Source of the DNA: Neospora caninum Liverpool
Taxonomy: Eukaryota > Apicomplexa > Conoidasida > Eucoccidiorida > Sarcocystidae
NCBI RefSeq assembly: GCF_000208865.1
Contig: NC_018398.1
Span: forward strand, 6,409,972 to 6,473,971
Direction of reading: 5' to 3'
Length of the DNA stretch: 64,000 bases
The notes under the pieces: generated by a model
Database searches by the model: none
Seen by the model: the letters and a program-made list of their open reading frames with translations, nothing else
What the model was told of the DNA's origin: nothing
Program-made: the position numbers and the translations under genes
Part shown: one piece after another, positions 49,209 through 58,067 of the stretch
How the letters are laid out: the number at the start of each line of letters is the position of its first letter
How positions within the stretch are numbered: the first letter of the stretch is position 1

Positions 49209-49601
49209 ATGGCAGACCAAGCAAGAAATGCGAAAGAACAAGCGATGTCCTTGGCGTCTTCCGCGAAAGAAGGAGCGTATGACACCGGACTCTCGGCCAA
49301 GGAGAGTACCAGCTCCGCAACAGAACAGGCTGGCGACTATTTTTCCAGTGCGGGAATGAAAATCGGTGACGCGACAAGCAACGCCATGGAAACTGTGAAG
49401 GACTACGCCCATAGCGCCGGAGAAAAGATCGGCGAGACCGCCTCCAACATCGCTGAGGGTGCTTCTAACACCGGCAAATCTGCGGTGGAAATGGCGAGAG
49501 ATGCCGCAAGAGCTACTGGGCAGAAAGCCAGTGATGCGACGAGGGCCACTAAAGACGCGGCTTCACATGCAGGGCAGAAGATCAAAGATACGGCTTCTTA
49601 A
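49209..49601 (+). CDS. LEA-domain protein (group 3 type), cytosolic, 130 aa
   Basis: Intronless frame. The ATG at 49209 (ACAATGGCAG) is the first, and upstream frame residues lack an ATG. The product is almost entirely Ala/Lys/Asp/Glu/Ser/Thr/Gly with no proline and nearly no large hydrophobics, arranged in loose 11-residue repeats (SAKEGAYDTGL, SAGEKIGETAS, TGQKASDATRA, HAGQKIKDTAS). That is the hallmark of group 3 LEA (LEA_4) proteins, which are disordered in water and fold to amphipathic helices on drying to shield proteins and membranes. No targeting peptide is seen. It is the first of four LEA genes that alternate in strand; T. gondii LEA proteins are reported as oocyst-abundant (from memory). 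Confidence 0.95.
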   Translation: MADQARNAKEQAMSLASSAKEGAYDTGLSAKESTSSATEQAGDYFSSAGMKIGDATSNAMETVKDYAHSAGEKIGETASNIAEGASNTGKSAVEMARDAARATGQKASDATRATKDAASHAGQKIKDTAS

Positions 49602-50999
49602 GTAGCTTGTGGCCCTACGCCTTTCTCCCTCCTAATATGTTGTGCAAAAAGCAGGAACGTGAAAGGTTGCGTGTTTTCAAGCGTGGATGAAAGTGCACAC
49701 CCGATGTGAAACGCGGTTGTGGACGCTTGTGAAACTTCTCTCTTTTTGTGTAGAAACCCTCTCTGAACGGTGTACGCTTTCCGCATTTCCTTGGAAACCG
49801 TATCAAGTCTAAATCCTTCGTGACCGTTCTACCTCGTTCCAAATCACAATGTTCGCCGTCGACGTCGCACGCATAGTTCCTCTATCAGTTAGCTATGTAT
49901 GAAATATCCACAAGCCCAGCACATTTGCGCATCATTTCCAGGACGATCCGACGTAGACACTAGCCATGCCGTACCAATCATGCTCTCTAGGAAGGAGTCA
50001 AAATCTAATAGGATGACGATTTGTGAATGTCAGGCGCAGTGATCGCTCAGAAAAAAGGTTTCCTCCATTGTTTGGATCAGTGACGCTCACCGGTTACAAG
50101 GACACTTGCGTCCGTTCCATGACCCAACTATTGCCAACATGAGTAAATAACTGTGCAGGCGGCTCTCATAGCAGACAAGCTCCTTGTGGAGCAGCCCTGG
50201 CGTCATCAATTATCAGTGCTAACTGGCTGGAAGACAGTCCTTTCAGGAAGTGAAAGGTGGCTGTAGAATTTTTATGCATCTTTGCAAAACTAAAAGCTGC
50301 AGATACATGATCGTGCTCCAACAACATTTCAAATGTCACTGCTTGCACAGGTTTTCTGAGGTATCGGTTCCAGAGAACTATGATGCTACACCCTCTAGTG
50401 ATACCGCGTGGCAAGGGTGGGGTGAAAAGTGATGACAAGAGGTTTGCCCAAGGTAACTGTTCGTTGAGCGCCGTGGCTTCTCTACCATCAGTGGCCTCAG
50501 ATACCCTCGTGGACCTCACGAGAAAACGGTGTGAAGATTCACATCATTCTCAATACCTTAGTTGACCAGACTTTCCTTTACCACGGAGACATTAGGGCCA
50601 TAGGATTAGCGGCATACCTGCGTACGTATGCTTGCTTGCGTCATTCTTTTATGCAACCTCTCTCACGGCTGCATATTCCAGGGGTTTGCAAAACCAAGAG
50701 CATCGCATGGAAATATGCAAGTGGCAGCGTGTCCAGAATAAATAGGGAACGACTTGGGAGTACCCGAATCGACCTCAGAAAAGGAAGCAACTGTCCATCA
50801 TCGCGACCGTCAGTTGTGACAACGTTGCTACAACGAGACACGCAAACGAACACGCCAGTCACACCGACCAGTAACTTCAGACTTGCATTCACGCCTCGCT
50901 GGTTCCCGCATACGGAAACATGCTGTAAGAGAGAAAAAAGTTACAAAACCCTATCCACTGTGCGGCAACCCAGCGTCCACACGGATTTCGCCAGTCATT
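49602..50999. other. Convergent intergenic region between LEA genes
   Basis: 3' flanks of the 49.2-kb LEA gene (+) and the 51.0-kb LEA gene (-). Short frames (for example 50531-51055) run into the antisense of the LEA gene and have no LEA composition. Nothing else is recognised. Confidence 0.55.
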
Positions 51000-51569
51000 T
51001 TAACTGCTTCTCCGCTTCCCCGTGTCCACTGCTTTGCCCTCAGCCTCACTTCTAGCAACTCTTGCCACATCCTCGGCAGCTTCTTGCGGTGTCTGGCCGG
51101 TGAGCTCTCGGCCGTACATCATCGCGTCCTCACCGATGCTTTTGAATTCCGCGCTCGTGGGGTTAGCACTGCCTCGTCGGCTCGATGCAGCTTTCGGTGC
51201 CTCGGGTTTGGCAGTTTCAGACACATGTTCCATTGCATCCTTCAGTTGTCTTCCAGCACTGCTTGCTGAATCCTTGACAGGTGTTTGTGAGACAGCCTCT
51301 CTCGCTTTCAGACCTGAGTCGACTAAAGCCTTCTTGCCTTTCTCTTTAAGAGCTTCTGCAGTATCGTTAACGATCTCACCCACGCCTTTCGCCTTGTCCT
51401 TGACAGCTTCGACGGGGTGCGCTATCTGCTTCGCGATGTTTGTTGCCTCTTGAGTGACGGCTGTCAGCCGCGCTTTTGCAGTGGACTTTGCATCGAGGGC
51501 CGCTTCCTTGGCCGTATTAAACAGGCCACCGTTACCGCCAGCAGCAAAATATCTGGAGAAGGCCCTCAT
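51000..51569 (-). CDS. LEA-domain protein with mitochondrial-type presequence, 189 aa
   Basis: Intronless frame from ATG at 51569. The N-terminus MRAFSRYFAAGGNGG is basic, lacks acidic residues and could form an amphipathic helix, which suggests a mitochondrial matrix presequence like those of plant and brine-shrimp mitochondrial LEA proteins. Residues 20-110 are LEA-like repeats rich in Ala, Lys, Glu and Asp (TAKEAALDAKSTAKA, VKDKAKGVGEIVNDTAEALKEKGKKA). The C-terminal 80 residues are more mixed, with a Ser/Arg/Pro stretch and a repeat-poor acidic-basic end (EDVARVARSEAEGKA). It is divergent from the large secreted LEA gene, sharing 694 bases of upstream DNA. The targeting call is inference from about 15 residues. 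Confidence 0.9.
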   Translation of the reverse strand: MRAFSRYFAAGGNGGLFNTAKEAALDAKSTAKARLTAVTQEATNIAKQIAHPVEAVKDKAKGVGEIVNDTAEALKEKGKKALVDSGLKAREAVSQTPVKDSASSAGRQLKDAMEHVSETAKPEAPKAASSRRGSANPTSAEFKSIGEDAMMYGRELTGQTPQEAAEDVARVARSEAEGKAVDTGKRRSS

Positions 51570-52263
51570 TGTTAGGCTACTAAATGACAATGGTTGGACG
51601 CCTCAACGCTTGCACTGACGTTCGGCGAGGAACTAACCATCAAGGGAATGGTACGCGCGGGCTGAAAAAAATCCTACACAGCGTAGTGCATCAAGAGAAA
51701 GATTCTGTTGAACAGTCAGTCGGACTGTTTGGACCTGAGCCTCTCTTCACAGTTAATGCTATAAACACTGGTCCGTGACCGATATCATTTGGCTGCCAGG
51801 CAACAGGCCTGCTGAAAGGCGGTCTGAAGCTAGTATATTCTCGAGTTAAACGTCATCGAGCGAGCAATCGCTCAAATGAGCTAGATGCCTGGCTTCAACG
51901 CGCGCGCGCCTGGCGCCTAGCGACGAACTTTTCGAGCAATGGCACTGCCAGTAGAAAGTCCAGCTACGACTCTCAGGCAGGTTGTGCGGTCGCCGTGCTG
52001 ATGTGGTGCTGCAACTGAAACGGCTGACCAGCTGCCCGGCTTTCGCTGTACGAAGCTTCGGACAAGCCATGTGATGCCGCTTTTTGGCCTTCATGATGAA
52101 CCTCGTAATCTACTTGCCATCCTCATTATGATAGCTACCCAGTATCGCCTCTAGGGTTTTCGCACTGTCATTCAGGTAGTTCTGCAACTGGAAAACTCAC
52201 ATTTTGGCTTCAAGTGTGTCTCATATTGGACTCTGTTATTTCAGTGCTCGGCAGTAAACAAAA
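51570..52263. promoter_or_regulatory. Putative bidirectional promoter of two LEA genes
   Basis: 694 bases between the start codons of two divergent LEA genes and without a supported gene, so it must hold both promoters and leaders. An acceptor-like TTATTTCAG ends at 52240, 24 bases before the right-hand ATG. I could not single out a shared element by eye. Confidence 0.45.
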
Positions 52264-53952
52264 ATGAAGTTTCTTTCTAAGCAGACGTTAGTCGTTTCTG
52301 CGACTGCTGTGTACATTACAGTCACCTGTGTTTCAGCACGTGAATCAACGGGACACAAAATCTGGGACGGTGTTGTCCATGCCGGACAGGCAACTGGCGC
52401 AGGGATCCAATATGCGGGAGAGGCGGCAGCGACGTTGGGCAAGGTGCTTAAAGATGACCCTGTCAAAGCAACAAAGGATGGAACAGACGCTGCTAGAAAA
52501 GCAGCAAGTGAATCTGTTGAAACGCTGAAAAAGAGTGGGCAGGACGCGGCAGGTCGGGCAGCAGATGCTGTCAATTCTGTAAAAGAGAAAGCTGCCGGAG
52601 CGGCTGGTACGATTCACAACACCGTGAAGGAATGGGCTGAAGGATCTCGCGAACAGGCTGCGGCGAAGGCTAAAGAACTACAGCGAAAGTTACAAGAGTC
52701 TGGTGGGAATATTAAGGACACTGCATCAACCTGGTGGACCTCCGCCAACGAGGCCGTTAAGGATAGACTCGATGAGGCAAGCCAAACTGCCAAAGACAAC
52801 AGCGTAAACGCTATGGAGACGGTTTCTTCCTTGGTAGGAACAATTTCCGAAAGTGCCGAAAAAGGGGCACATGAAGTAAAGGAGAAGTCGGCAGAAGCGG
52901 GGGGACGTCTGAAGGAAAAAGGATCGTCGTGGTGGCAGGATGTGTCTTCTGCCTTGGAAGGCACAGCTGAAGATGCCAAGAGAAGAACGGCAGATACCGC
53001 CTCGACGTGGATGAACAACGCAAAAAGCGCGGCAGAACACGCTAGCGATACAGCCTCGTCATGGTCGGACAGTGCGAAGCGATCTTCTGACGGCGTGAAG
53101 GCAGCCGCAACTGAGGTCGCGGACAGAGCAAAAGACAAAACTGCGTCATGGTGGAGTGATACGAAAGAGAAAGCTGGGGACATGAAACACCAAGCGGAGA
53201 TTGCGGTGGACGAGGGGGAAGATAAGGCAGCTTCGTGGTGGGGTTCTGCGAAAGGCAAAGGCCAAGACCTCAAAGATAGCACAGGCGGTGTTGTCGCCAA
53301 GGCGAGACACGCCATTTCATCCTGGTGGGGAGGCGCAAAGGATGAAGCACGAAGAGCCCAGCAGAGCATTTCGGACATCACAGAAAAGGCTAAAACGTCT
53401 GCCCCGTCATGGTGGGAAAGTGCCATGAGCAAGAAGGAGGAAGCAAAAGAAGCAGCAGAGAATGGAGCCACCTCCTGGTGGAGAACTGCCACTCAAGCAA
53501 CAGTCCATGCTGGTGATGCTGCGAAAGAAGCAAAACGACAGGCATCTGTGTGGTGGGGCAGCGTAGAAGATAAGGCGGGAGACGCAGAAGACGCTGTGAA
53601 GGAGACGGCTTCTAGCTGGTGGCGAACCGGGGAACAGGCCAATGAAGCTGCCAAAGAGGCAGCGGCTAAAGCACAAGAACAAGCGAACGCTTGGTGGAGT
53701 GGCGCAAGAGAAAAAACTGCAGAAGCAAGAGAGTTAGCGCAGGAGGTGGAAGACAAAGCGACCGAAACGGGGTCTTCATGGTGGAGCAAGTTAACTGGCG
53801 CCACAGAAGATGCTGGAGTTGATACCAAACTGAAAATTGCCAAGAAGATGAAAGAGGTAGCTGAAGACGCAACTCACTTGGCTTCTAGTTTTGAAAAACA
53901 AGCTTCCGATGAGAGAATGCACCGCAATCAGAAGAAAAGGGAAGAACACTAA
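52264..53952 (+). CDS. Secreted large LEA-domain protein with Trp-doublet repeats, 562 aa
   Basis: Intronless. Residues 1-25 form a signal peptide (MKFLSKQ, hydrophobic core, TCVSA at the cleavage site), so the product enters the secretory pathway; there is no ER-retrieval tail (it ends KKREEH). Residues 40-155 are ordinary group 3 LEA repeats. From residue 157 a motif of the type (A/S)SWW recurs to residue 506: WW at 157, 223, 296, 325, 354, 383, 405, 430, 452, 477 and 506, with single Trp at 249 and 267. Between them lie Ala/Lys/Glu/Asp-rich helical spacers. Trp is normally scarce in LEA proteins, so this is unusual. A role in protecting a wall, vacuole or secretory compartment during drying is inference. 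No membrane segment follows the signal peptide. Confidence 0.97.
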   Translation: MKFLSKQTLVVSATAVYITVTCVSARESTGHKIWDGVVHAGQATGAGIQYAGEAAATLGKVLKDDPVKATKDGTDAARKAASESVETLKKSGQDAAGRAADAVNSVKEKAAGAAGTIHNTVKEWAEGSREQAAAKAKELQRKLQESGGNIKDTASTWWTSANEAVKDRLDEASQTAKDNSVNAMETVSSLVGTISESAEKGAHEVKEKSAEAGGRLKEKGSSWWQDVSSALEGTAEDAKRRTADTASTWMNNAKSAAEHASDTASSWSDSAKRSSDGVKAAATEVADRAKDKTASWWSDTKEKAGDMKHQAEIAVDEGEDKAASWWGSAKGKGQDLKDSTGGVVAKARHAISSWWGGAKDEARRAQQSISDITEKAKTSAPSWWESAMSKKEEAKEAAENGATSWWRTATQATVHAGDAAKEAKRQASVWWGSVEDKAGDAEDAVKETASSWWRTGEQANEAAKEAAAKAQEQANAWWSGAREKTAEARELAQEVEDKATETGSSWWSKLTGATEDAGVDTKLKIAKKMKEVAEDATHLASSFEKQASDERMHRNQKKREEH

Positions 53953-56147
53953 CTGGCAAGAACACCATTTTGACGGATCGTGGTGCCATCGCGACAATGG
54001 CGCCGCTGCATAGTTCGTGCCGTACAAGGTGCTCTTCATCTGATGCCGCAGCTTGCCTGTTTTGCATTGGAACCAGTGATCCCGTAAGTCTGGTGCTGTC
54101 GTCTGGGCGAGTTATAATGGGTTCTCCTGTTAACGTTTTGCATTGATGCGTTTAGCTTTGGTCGGGAGAGCGATCTGTCAACTTTTTCCGTTCCAGTGTC
54201 TGATGGCCAAATATGCAGCGTGTTGTTGGTGTGTGTACACAACACTTTTTGCGGTCCCCAGCATATCCTTTTGTTACGGTTGGACACGCTTATAACATGA
54301 TTGGCACGCGTGTGCCTGCTGCTTCTGGTGAGAGACTGCATCACGACACGCTTGGCGAAAGACTGGTAGTGGACGACATCCCATCAGACTGAGAATGCTA
54401 AGTCCTTTTGGGGCTGTGTGGTCGCGCCCGATAACAACTGCACGCGCGAGGCATGGACTGCTTACGTCTGGAAAGGCCTTCGAGACTGCAAAGTATTCTC
54501 CCTTTTTATGTTTTCGATGACGGCCCGAGCTGTTCAAGTGATTGAGTTAGACTGAACCGTTACTAGATGAAATTATAGGGTTTATGAGGGGGGGGTCTAG
54601 TCTGCATATGAAAGTTGTCAAACTTTCTATACTCATCGCTTCAGAGCTATTAGACGGCATGGCTGGTCATGTTGTGGTCTGACTTTTCATCATTAAAACT
54701 GCTACGATCGATGTGTCCGCACCCCCCGCTCCCAGCCGTTGAACTCGTACTGAACCATTCTCAGGCGGGGTTTATTCTGGTAGATCGACTGCTTACTCGC
54801 AGGGCTGGACACATCAGTGACACGGAAACGTTCCTGTGGGTAGACTGACTTCATGTGGCACAGAATCGACAGGGTAAGAATTTTTATTTCAGTTGCTGCT
54901 TTAATGGATATTTGAGTCCAAAAATTAGAACGCGGTTTAAAGCTATTAGGCACTTGATACAGCCGACAGGTGCACAGGAAGTAGAAATAACGACGGTCAT
55001 TGAGAAAAATCAACAGTCGTCTGTTCTATCTGGTCTCTGTCCGAGCTTCCCTGATTTGCTTGTTCGCAACCATGCCAAAGCAGGTAGGCACAGGCACGGA
55101 GCTACACAGCAAATGGAGACATCTGGATTATGTTGCAATGTGAGTGAAACAATAGAACGATAGCATGGCGCTGGCCAGTGGCAGTGAAGTGCGACACGAT
55201 GGATCCATCCCAGCATTACAACCTGCGTATCGGTGGAGGAAGTTAAACAAGAGATTCACATGAGTAACTCAGTGCACGTGTGGCAAGCATGCAGCATAAG
55301 ACGACCGGGACACTTCACTAGCTGGTTTCATCTGTGGAAGAGAAGAAAACCTTGGAACTGGCTAGAAAAAGCTGATCGAGAAGGCTTTGACACCGGTGTG
55401 CAGGCGCCCCCGACAGTCGAGCAGAGAGACTCAAAAAAAGTTGTAATGCAAGAAAACAATGACCCCGCGAAGCTAGAACCAGAAGGAATCATTTTTCTCC
55501 TATGAAACCTAGGGGTTGCGTCAGGGATGGCGTCTGACTTTAGCGTGTTCGATGTGACAGTCGACACTTGAGTTATCGTTAGCTGATACTCCCGTCCTCA
55601 GAGTTCCAAAATTTCCGACAGCTCCCCAATTCTTAACACAATTTGTCCATATGGGTTAAAAATCATGACGTAATCGGCGGAACGAAGTTCCTAGCTATCT
55701 CCTGTGGGTGCCAATCATTTCTATTTTCTGTTGCTTGTTTAGTAGCGAAGAAACAATTAACGTCAAAACGCTAAAATGGGCACTAGTAAAAAACACTAGT
55801 CTGGGGCTGTTCTCTACAATGCAGGCAATACAGAATTTACCGAATTAGTCGGGCCGTGAAAACGAAAGCTGTAGAAGTAACGCTTTTTGACAAACGTATA
55901 GTGCCTAGCGGAGTCAGACCGTTTTACAATGGGTTGCATAGTCGCGTTATGGTTAATACGTCATAAGTGAATCGCGGAGCACAAACAACAGAGCACCAAC
56001 CCCTTTGGTAAGCGCTGAGGGGGCACAATAGAACTGTACGAAAAGAAACGTCCACTCGCTCTTCATACAGGTAATTATGCGATCCACAACCTCACATGGT
56101 ATAAGAAAGGCACATCTGGAGGTACGTCGGCCCGATTAACAGCCGGC
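53953..56147. other. Convergent intergenic region between LEA genes
   Basis: 3' flanks of the secreted LEA gene (+) and the short LEA gene (-). A plus-strand frame from ATG at 55260 to 55505 (81 codons, Trp/Lys-rich start) has a somewhat protein-like composition but no relatives I know and no linked exon. A telomere-like fragment lies at 54573-54596. Confidence 0.45.
54573..54596 (+). repeat. Short interstitial telomere-like sequence
   Basis: The sequence TTATAGGGTTTATGAGGGG, followed by more G, resembles the TTTATAGGG variant that makes up the proximal telomere here. Only about two units long, so it may be chance. Confidence 0.35.
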
Positions 56148-56462
56148 TTAGCCAATCTTTCCTTGGATCTTCGGGTCCTTCGAGACAGACTCAGATACAT
56201 CGCGGGTCGCGTTAGAAATGCCTTCGCGTGCTGTAGATGCTGCATCCTTAGCCGACTCTTTTGCTTCGTGTGCCTTTTTCTCCGCAGTGTCACCGTGATT
56301 CTCTCCACTGATATGCCTGGTCAGGTTCGCCACGCTCTCGCTGGCAGCATTGTACGCGTCCACTGCTGCCTCTTTTGCAGTCTCGCCGGCTGTCATGACT
56401 GTTTCTTTTGCTCGCTCCATCAGCCCTTTGCTTTGTTCCGCATGTGACTGCTGGCTCGCCAT
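56148..56462 (-). CDS. LEA-domain protein, short, cytosolic, 104 aa
   Basis: Intronless frame from ATG at 56462 (CAAAATGGCG), starting MASQQSHAEQSKGLMERAKE. Ala/Lys/Glu/Asp/Ser-rich throughout with LEA-like repeats (TAGETAKEAAVDAYNAASE, AHEAKESAKDAASTAREG) and no proline before the last ten residues. No signal peptide or presequence. The frame continues upstream for 35 residues with a hydrophobic stretch, but without an ATG in this frame, so I prefer 56462; a spliced upstream exon would change the predicted location. It is the fourth LEA gene of the cluster and converges on the secreted one. Confidence 0.9.
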   Translation of the reverse strand: MASQQSHAEQSKGLMERAKETVMTAGETAKEAAVDAYNAASESVANLTRHISGENHGDTAEKKAHEAKESAKDAASTAREGISNATRDVSESVSKDPKIQGKIG

Positions 56463-58067
56463 TTTGACAGTTAATGACACGGTCCTGTCGAACAGAAACT
56501 TCTGGATTATTGGACAACTGATCAGAAGCAGGATGTTGAAAACAATTTTCTGAGCCTTTTCTGGCAAAAGTCACTAGGAAAAGAAATGTGAAAGTAATTC
56601 GCCGCAACAGAGTGCGGAACAACGTCAGTCCCTGTTGCAACCGGATGGGCGGCATTGCTCGTATTGTCCCGCGAAAATAGCGCTCGCTGGCACGAGAGAG
56701 AGCATGAGCGCGTTTTCGCGTTCGGTCGCGCCGTTTTTGAAAGCCACCTACTTGGCCGTCTTTTGGTCGGCCTCCACACGCGTTTCCTCGAAGCCGCCAG
56801 ACCAGCGAGAGCACCTACTTCCAGATGGTGCTACCGCACAGCCGGCCCGGGAAGGTTTAAGCGCAGATGGAACGAATACCGAAGCGGTTGGAAGGATTCG
56901 GTTCCGCTTGGTCAGCCTGAGGAGACATCCGTAAATAGGGAAATTGTAGCTGGATGGGCTGTGGGAACAGGGCTTTCGGTGCGGTATAGTTTCGGCCATA
57001 TATTGTAGCGACGTGTACAGGCTCATTTGCTGCGAAAAACGGCTCTTCAAGCGAGGGCCAATACAAAGATAGAAAGTCAGGATGATCTGCTTTTTCTAAC
57101 GAGGCTTGTAGAAAACGGACCCTGAACTGGTATGGCATGTTGGAGGAATTTGCTATTGCAGCCCTGAAAAAACTGTCAGTCGCGTAAGCTTACCTTGGAA
57201 GGATTTAGATCTGGAGCTGACTAGCAAGGAACGCTAATTCCTTCTTAGGTGTGTCGACACACCAAGGATTGCTCTCCTTTTCGAGATGCAAGCTGTACAA
57301 TGCCATCGGAATGTGTCTGTTGAGCGTCCGGGAAACAAAGGACCGAACAGGAAGATTTGATTCTTTTCCCACTTCTTGTCCTGATCATGATTGCAGTCAA
57401 CGACAATGGAACACAACAAGAAGACCTCACATAAGCAGTACAGCTAAATCCCCAGAAGCTTGGTAACAACCATTCATTGCAAATCCACAGAACACAAGAC
57501 CCCGAAAGATTTCTCAGTCTACAATTCTACAGCCAGGTACCGAATGCGCCCTTATTTCGGTAAGTGTCTACCCTGCAGATGCCCTGTCGACCAAGCGGCC
57601 AATTCAGTAGTTTACTGTGAGTCAATTCATTCCGCCAGACAACGGCTATGACACAGGCTGATATGGAGGTTGCGCGGCGCGGCCGTGTTTTAGGATATTC
57701 TGCGTCACCCCAAGCTTGGCAGGACGAATGGTGCTGTTCGTTGAGTTAAACCGGGTGATACACTTTCTCAGTATTCAATGGCACATTTGCCCAAAAAGCT
57801 TTCGTTGTCTCTGCCGTCATCAGAAACGTCGGTGGTATCCCGTTTAACTCCCACCGAAAATGGGGGGGTTCGGAAGTTGTTTTCCCAAGAACTAACGCGA
57901 GCTCCTATTTCCTAGTACCATTAGTGACCCCCCTTGCCTACGCCGCGGATATCTGAAGCTCGATTTTAGACTCAGGGTGTCACCGAACGCAGTAAGAAGT
58001 CAATGTGCCTTCCCATCCGTCTTTGCATGTAGTCGTGGGTCGCTATGGGAAGTAGAATACTTCTTAC
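56463..58067. other. LEA upstream region and 3' flank of LRR gene
   Basis: Upstream of the short LEA gene (-) and downstream of the last assigned exon of the LRR gene (-). Any terminal LRR-gene exon should lie here; the minus-strand frame 56857-57138 is protein-like but I could not match its phase. A dispersed repeat copy is at 57861-57907. Confidence 0.45.
57743..57907. repeat. Foldback / dispersed repeat copy
   Basis: Contains an imperfect inverted pair (GAGTTAAAC at 57743-57751 and GTTTAACTC at 57842-57850). The adjoining 57861-57907, read on the minus strand, matches 62629-62674 on the plus strand over about 47 bases with roughly four substitutions and two single-base indels. Suggests a short dispersed, MITE-like element. 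Confidence 0.6.
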
